20,489 nt of DNA from CAYVBN01 sp964538565 (GTDB lineage: Bacteria > Pseudomonadota > Alphaproteobacteria > Rhizobiales > Xanthobacteraceae). Each line of letters starts with the position of its first letter. Within the stretch, counting starts at the first letter, position 1. Under the pieces are notes generated by a model. It was not told the origin of the DNA. It saw nothing but the letters and a program-made list of their open reading frames with translations, and did not search any database. Position numbers and translations under genes: made by a program. Shown piece by piece: positions 7,532 to 13,760 of the stretch. Location: the NCBI GenBank assembly GCA_964538565.1, contig CAZIGW010000252.1:1-20489 (forward strand). Reading direction: 5' to 3'.

Positions 7532-7605
7532 TGGTCGTTCGGGCTGGCGGATTCGGGGAACTCGCGGCCGGGCGCGTCCGGCGCGGGCCACGAGACTCGG
7601 CGCAA

Positions 7606-8136
7606 TCAGCCCTCGTGGCGCTCGAAAGCGGCCCGCAGGAGTCCAAGCTGGCGGTCGACGGCGTTGGCGGGAGGCGCTTCCACGGGAACGCGCGCGTGGA
7701 TGGTGGCGTCGAGGCGGCGAACCTTGATCTGGAGCTGTCGTGAACGGGCGATCAGGTCCTTCAGCCGCTCGGGCAGGAGGGCGATCGCCTGCTCGTCGAG
7801 CGTGTCGCCGACGGAGAGCTTGACCTTCGACTTCTCGGTATTGGCCTGGGCGAGCGACATTTCGCCCTCGTTCACCGCGCGATGCAGCAGCAGCCAGGAG
7901 GCGAGCTGCATGAGGCGCGTGGTCAGCCGCATACTTTCCGTCGCATAGGCGAGCGCCGCGGCACGCTGCAGCTTCTTCGATTCCTGCCGGCCGGGACCGT
8001 CCAGATAGGCGGCGGTCTCCTCGACCAGCCCCATGCCCTCGCGAAACAACGCCAGGAACGCCTGCGAATTGGCGAGCCTTTCCCCGAACAACACCGGTTC
8101 GGGGGCGCCCACGGAGCCCACGGACTTTTCAGACAT
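7606..8136 (-). CDS. rcdA: RcdA-family (DUF1465) regulator of CtrA degradation
   Basis: This 176-aa protein matches the DUF1465/RcdA family throughout: FGERLANSQAFLALFREGMG, LVEETAAYLDGPGR, the SKKLQRAAALAYATESMRLT stretch continuing TRLMQLASWLLLHRAVNEGEM, and EKSKVKLS. In Caulobacter, RcdA is a helical adaptor that, with CpdR and the c-di-GMP-binding PopA, delivers CtrA to ClpXP at the G1-S transition. Length is normal for the family. The ATG at 8136 is preceded by GAGG about 9 nt upstream. A terminator-like hairpin at 8281-8311 separates it from the DUF1192 gene, so it needs its own promoter within about 145 bp, where no clear -35/-10 pair is visible. A perfect CtrA box lies 264 bp upstream of the start codon, on the far side of that terminator. 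The product call is firm; the role in this species is inferred. Confidence 0.9.
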   Translation of the reverse strand: MSEKSVGSVGAPEPVLFGERLANSQAFLALFREGMGLVEETAAYLDGPGRQESKKLQRAAALAYATESMRLTTRLMQLASWLLLHRAVNEGEMSLAQANTEKSKVKLSVGDTLDEQAIALLPERLKDLIARSRQLQIKVRRLDATIHARVPVEAPPANAVDRQLGLLRAAFERHEG

Positions 8137-8280
8137 GGTTTACGCCTCACTACGCGATCTAGGATGCCCGTCACGGCGTGCGCTGTCCAGCGCCGACGCG
8201 CGAAAAATCGAAGACATAGTTGCCGGCGCGAGCCGTGCCCTCGTCCCAAAACGGGACGGATTGGCGGCGAGAGGAGGATC

Positions 8281-8311
8281 AAAAAAAAGGAGCCGCCGTT
8301 TCCGGCGGCTC
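8281..8311 (-). terminator. Rho-independent terminator, minus strand
   Basis: A perfect 9-bp GC-rich stem, GAGCCGCCG (8290-8298) and CGGCGGCTC (8303-8311) with a 4-nt loop, is followed on the minus strand by one C and eight T (8288-8281). The plus strand has no T-run, so it terminates leftward transcription. It lies 145 bp before rcdA and 232 bp after the DUF1192 stop codon, which fits best as the 3' end of the small RNA proposed at 8281-8377. Confidence 0.85.
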
Positions 8312-8377
8312 AAAGTGATAACAGGGAGGCGTCAAACAGAGTGGACAGGAGCCACTCGATGTCCAAAAGTTGGACGA
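8281..8377 (-). ncRNA. Candidate small RNA of about 95 nt between DUF1192 gene and rcdA
   Basis: Reading leftward, the interval has three consecutive local hairpins: GTCCAA/TTGGAC with a 3-nt loop (8361-8375), GAGTGG/CCACTC with a 7-nt loop CTCCTGT (8339-8357), and the terminator stem plus eight U (8281-8311). The loop of hairpin 2 and the single-stranded linker (GCCTCCCTG, 8322-8330) both carry CU-rich anti-Shine-Dalgarno sequence. A CtrA box (8400-8414) sits about 30 bp upstream of the proposed 5' end near 8377, with a weak -10-like CATTAC at 8388-8383. This is the layout of a trans-acting riboregulator. I do not recognise the family. No expression evidence is available from sequence, and the 5' end is approximate. 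Confidence 0.55.
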
Positions 8378-8399
8378 TCCCAGTAATGAAGCCGAAAGC

Positions 8400-8414
8400 T
8401 TAACGAGACCTTAA
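8400..8414 (-). promoter_or_regulatory. Perfect CtrA binding site (TTAA-N7-TTAA)
   Basis: TTAACGAGACCTTAA matches the full CtrA consensus TTAA-N7-TTAA exactly, which is rare by chance in such GC-rich DNA. The site is palindromic in its half-sites, so its orientation is not fixed. To the left it lies about 30 bp from the inferred start of the candidate sRNA; to the right lies only the 3' end of the DUF1192 gene. It is therefore most likely a control site for leftward transcription (sRNA, and possibly rcdA). CtrA as the bound factor is inferred from the consensus and the alphaproteobacterial context. Confidence 0.7.
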
Positions 8415-8542
8415 ATTCGCCGCGACATTTGAAAATTTTTTGCCCAGGCGCGCCCGTCCGCACCTGCGTACTTCGTCGCCTTCATTGATCGCGGGGATGA
8501 CCGACTGATCGCGCGGCGCTCCGCGGCAGCCGTGCCCTGCCC

Positions 8543-8728
8543 CTACTTCTTGAAGAATTGATCGGCCGCGGTGCGCGACGCGCGCTTGGCCGCCATCGCC
8601 GCCTCGAGCCGGACGATTTCCTGCCGCAGGGCCGCGATACGCTCCGCAAGCTCCTCCACGGAGAGAAACGTCAGGTCCTGTCCCATCTCGTGGACGGATT
8701 TCTTCTTCGGCGGCGCGTCGTCGTCCAT
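8543..8728 (-). CDS. DUF1192 family small protein
   Basis: This 61-aa protein reads MDDDAPPKKKSVHEMGQDL, then FLSVEELAERIAALRQEIVR LEAAMAAKRASRTAADQFFK. It is an acidic/Lys N-terminus followed by one amphipathic helix with coiled-coil heptads and a conserved C-terminal A-A-D-x-F-F-K. This is the DUF1192 signature; the function is unknown. ATG 8728 is chosen over an in-frame TTG at 8734 because GGAG lies 7 nt before the ATG but only 1-2 nt before the TTG. A good promoter (8746-8774) places the transcript start about 10 nt before the start codon, so the leader is almost only the ribosome binding site. The gene neighbours rcdA on the same strand and is divergent from the quinone oxidoreductase gene. 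Confidence 0.85.
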   Translation of the reverse strand: MDDDAPPKKKSVHEMGQDLTFLSVEELAERIAALRQEIVRLEAAMAAKRASRTAADQFFKK

Positions 8729-8745
8729 GGGCAATCTCCGCGTAA

Positions 8746-8774
8746 AATATACGAATCTCGCCGCCGGTTGTCAC
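8746..8774 (-). promoter_or_regulatory. Promoter of the DUF1192 gene, with a GANTC site in the spacer
   Basis: On the minus strand, -35 GTGACA (8774-8769) and -10 TATATT (8751-8746) are separated by 17 bp, a strong match to the sigma-70 consensus. The spacer contains GATTC (8757-8753), a GANTC site of the kind methylated by CcrM in alphaproteobacteria. The -35 box overlaps that of the divergent promoter at 8768-8796. Confidence 0.65.
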
Positions 8775-8796
8775 ACGGCGCGCGGCCGACTATTGA
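8768..8796 (+). promoter_or_regulatory. Promoter of the quinone oxidoreductase gene
   Basis: TTGTCA (8768-8773), a 17-bp spacer and TATTGA (8791-8796) give a reasonable housekeeping promoter, with a start point near 8803 and a leader of about 30 nt. Its -35 box shares five base pairs with the oppositely directed -35 box of the DUF1192 gene, so only one polymerase should occupy the region at a time. Confidence 0.55.
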
Positions 8797-8833
8797 GACC
8801 GCAACGCGCCAGCCTGTTTCCCAGGACACCCCC

Positions 8834-9832
8834 ATGACGACCTTGCCCGACCGCATGACCGTGATCGCGATCCGCGCGCCCGGCGGTCCCGAAGTGCTCG
8901 TACCGGAGGAGCGTTCCGTTCCGGCGCCGGCCGACGGCGAGATCCTCGTCCGGGTCGCGGCCGCCGGCGTCAACCGCCCCGACGTGGTTCAGCGCCTCGG
9001 ACACTATCCGCCGCCGAAGGGAGCGACCGACATTCCGGGTCTCGAGATCGCCGGAACCGTCGCGGCCTGTGGCACCGCCGTGAAGCGATGGAAAGTCGGC
9101 GACGAGGTGACCGCGCTCGTGGTGGGCGGCGGCTACGCCGAATACTGCCTCGCCGACGAGCGCCACGCGCTGCCCGTTCCGGCCGGCCTGTCGCTTCTCG
9201 AGGCCGCGGCCGTTCCGGAGACATTCTTCACCGTCTGGCACAACGTCTTTCAGCGCGGCGGATTGAAGTCGGGCGAGACGCTGCTGGTGCACGGCGGCAG
9301 TTCCGGCATCGGCACGACCGCGATCCAGCTCGCCAAGGCGTTCGGCGCCAAGGTCATCGTCACGGCGGGTTCGGAGGAGAAGTGCAAGGCCTGCCGCGAT
9401 CTCGGCGCCGACCTCGCGGTCAACTACAGGACCGTCGACTTCGTCGAGGCCGTCAAGCGCTTCACCGACAAGGCGGGCGCCGACGTCATTCTCGACATGG
9501 TGGGAGGCGACTACATCGAGCGCAACTACGACGCGGCCGCGGTCGAAGGACGCATCGTGCAGATCGCGTTCCAGAGCTCGCCGCGCGCCACCGTCGACTT
9601 CCGTCGCCTCATGTTCAAGCGCCTGCATCACACCGGCTCGACCCTAAGGGCGCGCTCGAACGACGACAAGGCGGCGATCGCCCGCGCGGTCGAGGAGAAC
9701 GCCTGGCCGCTGATCGCGGCCGGGCGCATCAAACCGGTGATGGACAAGACCTTTCCGCTGGCCGAGGCGGCCGCGGCGCACGCCCGGATGGAGGCCGGCG
9801 CGCACATCGGCAAGATCGTGCTCAGTGTTTGA
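8834..9832 (+). CDS. NAD(P)H-quinone oxidoreductase, PIG3/TP53I3-like (zinc-free MDR family)
   Basis: This 332-aa medium-chain dehydrogenase/reductase has the GroES-like N-terminal domain (MTVIAIRAPGGPEVL, then VRVAAAGVNRPDVVQRLGHY PPPKG, PGLEIAGTV and GDEVTALVVGGGYAEY) and a Rossmann NADPH domain with VHGGSSGIGTTAIQLAK. No catalytic-zinc or structural-zinc cysteine pattern is present, which places it with quinone reductases rather than alcohol dehydrogenases. It would reduce quinones with NADPH. ATG 8834 has AGGA 8 nt upstream; another ATG at 8855 is possible. A longer upstream frame from 8558 overlaps the divergent DUF1192 gene and is rejected. The downstream c-di-GMP gene starts 37 bp after the stop and may be co-transcribed. 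Confidence 0.92.
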   Translation: MTTLPDRMTVIAIRAPGGPEVLVPEERSVPAPADGEILVRVAAAGVNRPDVVQRLGHYPPPKGATDIPGLEIAGTVAACGTAVKRWKVGDEVTALVVGGGYAEYCLADERHALPVPAGLSLLEAAAVPETFFTVWHNVFQRGGLKSGETLLVHGGSSGIGTTAIQLAKAFGAKVIVTAGSEEKCKACRDLGADLAVNYRTVDFVEAVKRFTDKAGADVILDMVGGDYIERNYDAAAVEGRIVQIAFQSSPRATVDFRRLMFKRLHHTGSTLRARSNDDKAAIARAVEENAWPLIAAGRIKPVMDKTFPLAEAAAAHARMEAGAHIGKIVLSV

Positions 9833-9869
9833 CCTCGAAGGCTAAATCCCTGTAAATCCTTCTTCTTGC

Positions 9870-12803
9870 ATGTCCCCCGCGACGCCTGAGCCCATCGTTG
9901 CCGGGGCGGCCCGGACCGGAGGTCGACGTTTGCGTCTTCTGCGTGCCGCCTGCGCAATGGCGCTTCTGGGCTTCGTGCTGGTCGGCGCGACACGCGCACG
10001 CGCGGTCGAGGCGGTCAACGTGCGTCCCGACATTCCGGCGATCGATCTCACCGAGGCGATCGAACGGCAGAAGACCGACGGCGACCGCATCCAGGTATCG
10101 ACCGCGCCGGGTCCCGACGGGATCATTCGCCGCATCGAGGTGCGCGCGCGCGAGGGCAGCACCAACTGGGCGGTATTCGCGCTCGCCAATTCGAGCGACG
10201 AGCAGATCGACCGGCTGATCGTCGTCCCGCACTATCGCATGGTCGGCTCGGGCTTCCTGTGGCCCGATCTCGGCCTTTCGCGCGTGGTCACCATCACGCC
10301 GAGTTCCGGCGAGCGGCCCGACCGGCAGGCGAACGCCAGCGCCGACATCTTTCGCACGACGCTCGATCCCGGCAGCGTCGTCACCTACGTGGTCGAGTTG
10401 CGCACCGATAAGCTGCCGCAGATCTATCTTTGGGAGCCCGACGCCTACAAGGACAAGGTCAACAGCTTCACGCTCTACCAGGGCATCGTCATCGGCATCG
10501 CCGGACTGCTGGCGCTGTTCCTGACCATCCTGTTCGTGGTCAAGGGCAGCGTGATGTTTCCGGCCGCAGCGGCGCTCGGCTGGGCGGTGCTCGTCTACAT
10601 CGGCATCGACTTCGGATTCTGGGGCAAGGTGTTCGACATGTCCTCGGGGGCCGAGCGCATCTGGCGCGCCTCCGGCGAAGCGATCCTCGCCGCGACCCTG
10701 CTCGTCTTCCTGTTCGCCTATCTCAACCTCAACCGCTGGCACGTGCGCTACGCGCACATCACCGCCGGCTGGCTCATCTTTCTCGGCGCGCTCGTCGCCG
10801 TGGCGCTGTTCGATCCGCCGATCGCCTCCGGGGTCGCACGCGTGTCGCTCGCGCTCGTCGCGGTGCTCGGCTTCTCGCTCGTGGTGTTTCTCTCGACCCA
10901 CGGCTTCGATCGCGCGGTGCTGCTGATCCCGACCTGGTTCCTCCTGGTGGTATGGGTCATCGCCGCCGGGCTCGCGGTGGGCGGCGCCGTCACCAACGAC
11001 ATCGTGGCGCCCGCACTGCTCGGCGGCCTCGTTCTCATCGTCATGCTGATCGGCTTCACCGTCATGCAGCACGCGTTCGCGGGCGGCGTCACGCAGGGCA
11101 TCGTGTCGGACATCGAGCGTCGCGCGCTGGCGCTCACCGGCGCCGGGGACATGATCTGGGACTGGGACGTTTCCTCCGACAAGGTGTTCACCAGTCCCGA
11201 AACCGAACACCTTCTCGGCCTCCGCCGCGGCACGCTCGAAGGTCCGGCGGCGCAATGGCTCGAGGTGCTGCACCCGCTCGATCGCGATCGCTTCCGCGCC
11301 TCGCTCGACGGCGTGCTCGAGCAGCGGCGCGGGCGCCTGGTGCAGGACTTCCGCCTGCGCGCGCCCGACGGCCACTATTTCTGGCTATCGCTCAAGGCGC
11401 GGCCCGTCGTCGGCTCGGACGGCGAGGTCGTGCGGGTGGTCGGCACGCTCACCGACATGACCGAGTTCAAGACCGCCGAGGAGCGCCTGTTGCACGACGC
11501 GGTGCACGACAACCTGACGGGGCTTCCCAACCGCCAGCTCTTCCTCGACCGGCTCGAGGCGGTGATCGCCTTCTCCAAGGCCGACAATGCGATCCGCCCG
11601 ACCGTGATGGTGATCGACCTCGACCGCTTCAAGCAGGTCAACGATTCCGTCGGCATCGCGGTCGGCGATTCGATCCTGCTGACGCTGGCGCGCCGGCTCG
11701 GCCGCCTGCTCAAGCCGCAGGACACGCTGGCGCGTCTCGCCGGCGATCAGTTCGGATTGATCTTGCTCTCCGAGCGCGAGCCGAACCGAATCATCGCCTT
11801 CGCCGAAACGCTGCGCAAGGCGTTGCGCGCGCCCATCACGTTCAACGACCGCGAGATCTTCCTCACCGCCTCGATCGGACTTGCGCTCAGCGACGGCCAG
11901 CCGAACCGCACCGAGGAGGTGCTCAAGGACGCCGAGCTGGCGATGTACCACTCCAAGCGCATCGGCGGCGATCGCATCGAGGTGTTCAAGCCCGCCATGC
12001 GGGCGCGCAAGACCGATCGCCTGACGCTCGAGTCCGAACTGCGCCGCGCCCTCGAACGCGAGGAGATCACGATCCTCTATCAGCCGATCGTGCGGCTCGA
12101 GGACCGTTCGATCGCCGGATTCGAAGCGCTCGCGCGCTGGGACCATCCGAAGATGGGACGCCTCTCGCCATCGGAGTTCATCTCGGTCGCCGAGGAGATC
12201 GGGCTCATCGTCGACCTCGGGCTGTTCGCGATGGAACGCACTGCGCGCCAGCTCGGCATCTGGCAGCGGACGCTGCGCCTGCGCGAGCCGATCTTCGCCA
12301 GCGTCAACGTCTCGTCGCGGCAGTTGCTGCGGCAGGACCTGATCCACGATCTCCGCACCGTGCTCGCCCGCTCGGGTCTGATCCGCGGCACGCTCAAGCT
12401 CGAACTGACCGAGTCGCTCGTGATGGAAAATCCCGAGCTTGCCGCACAGATGCTGCACCGGAAGCGCGAGCAAGGCGCCGGGCTGGCGCTCGACGACGTC
12501 GGCACCGGCCAGTCCTCGCTCGCCTATCTGCAGCGCTTCCCGTTCGACACGATCAAGATCGACCAGTCATTCGTGCGCACGACCAACAAGGGCACGCGGC
12601 CGGTGATCCTGCGCTCGATCGTGGCGCTCGCCCACGATCTCGGCATGGAAGTCGTCGCCGAAGGCGCGGAGACGGATTCCGATGCGGTCGAGCTCTACCA
12701 GCTCGGCTGCGAATACGTGCAGGGCTATGCGTTCGGGGCGCCGATGTCGCCCGAACAGGCGCGCGAGCTCCTGGTCGGGGAACGACTGGAGAGCGCGCGC
12801 TGA
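9870..12803 (+). CDS. Seven-TM sensor with PAS, degenerate GGDEF and intact EAL domains (probable c-di-GMP phosphodiesterase)
   Basis: In this 977-aa protein, residues about 24-44 form a signal peptide or first helix. Residues 46-198 are a probable periplasmic domain. Seven hydrophobic helices follow (about 201-224, 228-248, 269-287, 295-314, 325-342, 349-372 and 378-399), then PAS (about 415-535), GGDEF (about 540-705) and EAL (about 715-970). The GGDEF motif is AGDQF (624-628), missing two consensus residues, so cyclase activity is unlikely; the domain may bind GTP as a regulatory site. The EAL domain keeps every expected catalytic or metal residue: Glu752 (FEALARW), Asn813, Glu845, Asp875-Asp876 (DDVGTG), Lys896, Glu931 and Gln951 (QGYAFG). 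It should hydrolyse c-di-GMP to pGpG in response to a periplasmic or membrane cue. The start lacks a Shine-Dalgarno; Met30 (9957) is an alternative. Confidence 0.9.
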   Translation: MSPATPEPIVAGAARTGGRRLRLLRAACAMALLGFVLVGATRARAVEAVNVRPDIPAIDLTEAIERQKTDGDRIQVSTAPGPDGIIRRIEVRAREGSTNWAVFALANSSDEQIDRLIVVPHYRMVGSGFLWPDLGLSRVVTITPSSGERPDRQANASADIFRTTLDPGSVVTYVVELRTDKLPQIYLWEPDAYKDKVNSFTLYQGIVIGIAGLLALFLTILFVVKGSVMFPAAAALGWAVLVYIGIDFGFWGKVFDMSSGAERIWRASGEAILAATLLVFLFAYLNLNRWHVRYAHITAGWLIFLGALVAVALFDPPIASGVARVSLALVAVLGFSLVVFLSTHGFDRAVLLIPTWFLLVVWVIAAGLAVGGAVTNDIVAPALLGGLVLIVMLIGFTVMQHAFAGGVTQGIVSDIERRALALTGAGDMIWDWDVSSDKVFTSPETEHLLGLRRGTLEGPAAQWLEVLHPLDRDRFRASLDGVLEQRRGRLVQDFRLRAPDGHYFWLSLKARPVVGSDGEVVRVVGTLTDMTEFKTAEERLLHDAVHDNLTGLPNRQLFLDRLEAVIAFSKADNAIRPTVMVIDLDRFKQVNDSVGIAVGDSILLTLARRLGRLLKPQDTLARLAGDQFGLILLSEREPNRIIAFAETLRKALRAPITFNDREIFLTASIGLALSDGQPNRTEEVLKDAELAMYHSKRIGGDRIEVFKPAMRARKTDRLTLESELRRALEREEITILYQPIVRLEDRSIAGFEALARWDHPKMGRLSPSEFISVAEEIGLIVDLGLFAMERTARQLGIWQRTLRLREPIFASVNVSSRQLLRQDLIHDLRTVLARSGLIRGTLKLELTESLVMENPELAAQMLHRKREQGAGLALDDVGTGQSSLAYLQRFPFDTIKIDQSFVRTTNKGTRPVILRSIVALAHDLGMEVVAEGAETDSDAVELYQLGCEYVQGYAFGAPMSPEQARELLVGERLESAR

Positions 12804-12885
12804 ATTCGCGAGGTCACGTTCGCGCGCGGCACAGGGCACGCCTGCGTGATGCGCCGCATCCGGACGCGAGCGCGTGATCCGGCCG

Positions 12886-12968
12886 AAGTGGAATTGCGTT
12901 GCCGGTAGGACGATGCGCCAAGCTCCAGAACGAGAGCCTGATACCGACGCAAGAGGGGTTCCACTCTC
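12886..12968. repeat. Intergenic inverted-repeat element between the c-di-GMP gene and yqgE
   Basis: The left end reads AGTGGAATTGCGT (12887-12899). The reverse complement of the right end (12947-12965) reads AGTGGAA, six extra bases CCCCTC, then TTGCGT. The two copies of AGTGGAA and TTGCGT therefore form an imperfect terminal inverted repeat around about 50 bp. The element lies in the 230-bp convergent gap after the stop codons at 12803 and 13034. It looks like another small Rhizobiales intergenic repeat. Nothing else was recognised in the gap, and there is no obvious T-run terminator. Confidence 0.5.
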
Positions 12969-13033
12969 GCGGATCGCGCGCGAGCACCCTCGCAGGCCGA
13001 TGTCGCTTGATCGCCGATCCTACCGCATGTGCA

Positions 13034-13651
13034 TCAGGCGTGACCGGCTTCGCTCGAGAGCATGCCCAGATCGATGCCGATCTTTCTCAGCGCCTTGTCG
13101 TACTTCGCCTCGATGTCGGCGCCGAAGATGAGCTCGGGATCGGCGGTGCAGTGCAGCCAGCCGTTCTCCTGGATCTCATTCTCGAGCTGACCCGGCGCCC
13201 AACCGGCGTAGCCGAGCGCGAGCACCGCGTTCGTCGGACCATCGCCGCGCGCGATCGCCTTGAGGATGTCGAGCGTCGCCGTCAGGCAGATTCCGTCGTC
13301 GATCGGCAGCGTCGAATTCTCGATGAAGAAATCGCTGGTGTGCAGGACGAACCCACGCCCGGTCTCCACCGGTCCGCCCTTGAGAACCTTCACGGTCTCG
13401 GCCCGTTGCGGCAGCTGGATCAGGTCGGTTGCCGGGATGACCTCGAGCTGCACCAGCAGATCCGGAAAATTGATGTTCGGGGCCGCGTGGTTGACTACGA
13501 TCCCCATGGCGCCTTCGGAGGAATGCGCGCAGACATAGATCAGGCTGCGGGCGAAACGCTCGTCGCGCATGCTCGGCATGGCAATGAGCATCTGCCCGTC
13601 GAGATAGCCTCGCTGGGGGAGCTTTTCGGATTTGTTGCGCGCAAGCCGCAT
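13034..13651 (-). CDS. YqgE/AlgH family protein (UPF0301)
   Basis: This 205-aa protein contains the family blocks RGYLDGQMLIAMPSMRDERF, SLIYVCAHSSEGAMGIVVNH, VLKGGPVETGRGFVLH, then LTATLDILKAIARGDGPTNA continuing VLALGYAGWAPGQLENEI and NGWLHCTADPELIF. YqgE/AlgH proteins are widespread, soluble, and of uncertain biochemical function; AlgH affects alginate production in Pseudomonas. ATG 13651 is preferred over an in-frame TTG at 13657 because it is a stronger start codon; neither has a convincing Shine-Dalgarno. The gene is transcribed divergently from the DsbD-domain gene across a 109-bp gap in which I could not define promoters with confidence. Confidence 0.93.
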   Translation of the reverse strand: MRLARNKSEKLPQRGYLDGQMLIAMPSMRDERFARSLIYVCAHSSEGAMGIVVNHAAPNINFPDLLVQLEVIPATDLIQLPQRAETVKVLKGGPVETGRGFVLHTSDFFIENSTLPIDDGICLTATLDILKAIARGDGPTNAVLALGYAGWAPGQLENEIQENGWLHCTADPELIFGADIEAKYDKALRKIGIDLGMLSSEAGHA

Positions 13652-13760
13652 AAACAAAGGTTACCCCGATCGCCGGCCGTTGGGAAATGAAACTTGATCA
13701 ACCGGGCGCTCACGACGATTTCAGTGGTAACCCACAAACCACGACAGTAAACGGTCGGAC

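Noticed and set aside
8359..8403. A 14-codon plus-strand ORF with AGGAG at ideal spacing, ending in TAA inside the CtrA box
   Set aside because: The Shine-Dalgarno-like sequence is simply the complement of the anti-SD loop of the minus-strand hairpin. There is no plus-strand promoter and no terminator on that strand, and the symmetrical hairpins plus the leftward terminator explain the sequence better.
9822..11375. 517-codon minus-strand open frame antisense to the c-di-GMP gene
   Set aside because: His/Arg/Asp/Glu-rich shadow composition with no recognisable domain, opposite a clearly coding frame.
10430..12877. 815-codon alternative plus-strand frame within the c-di-GMP gene
   Set aside because: Arg/Ala/Pro-rich shadow frame overlapping the PAS-GGDEF-EAL reading frame, which carries all the motifs.
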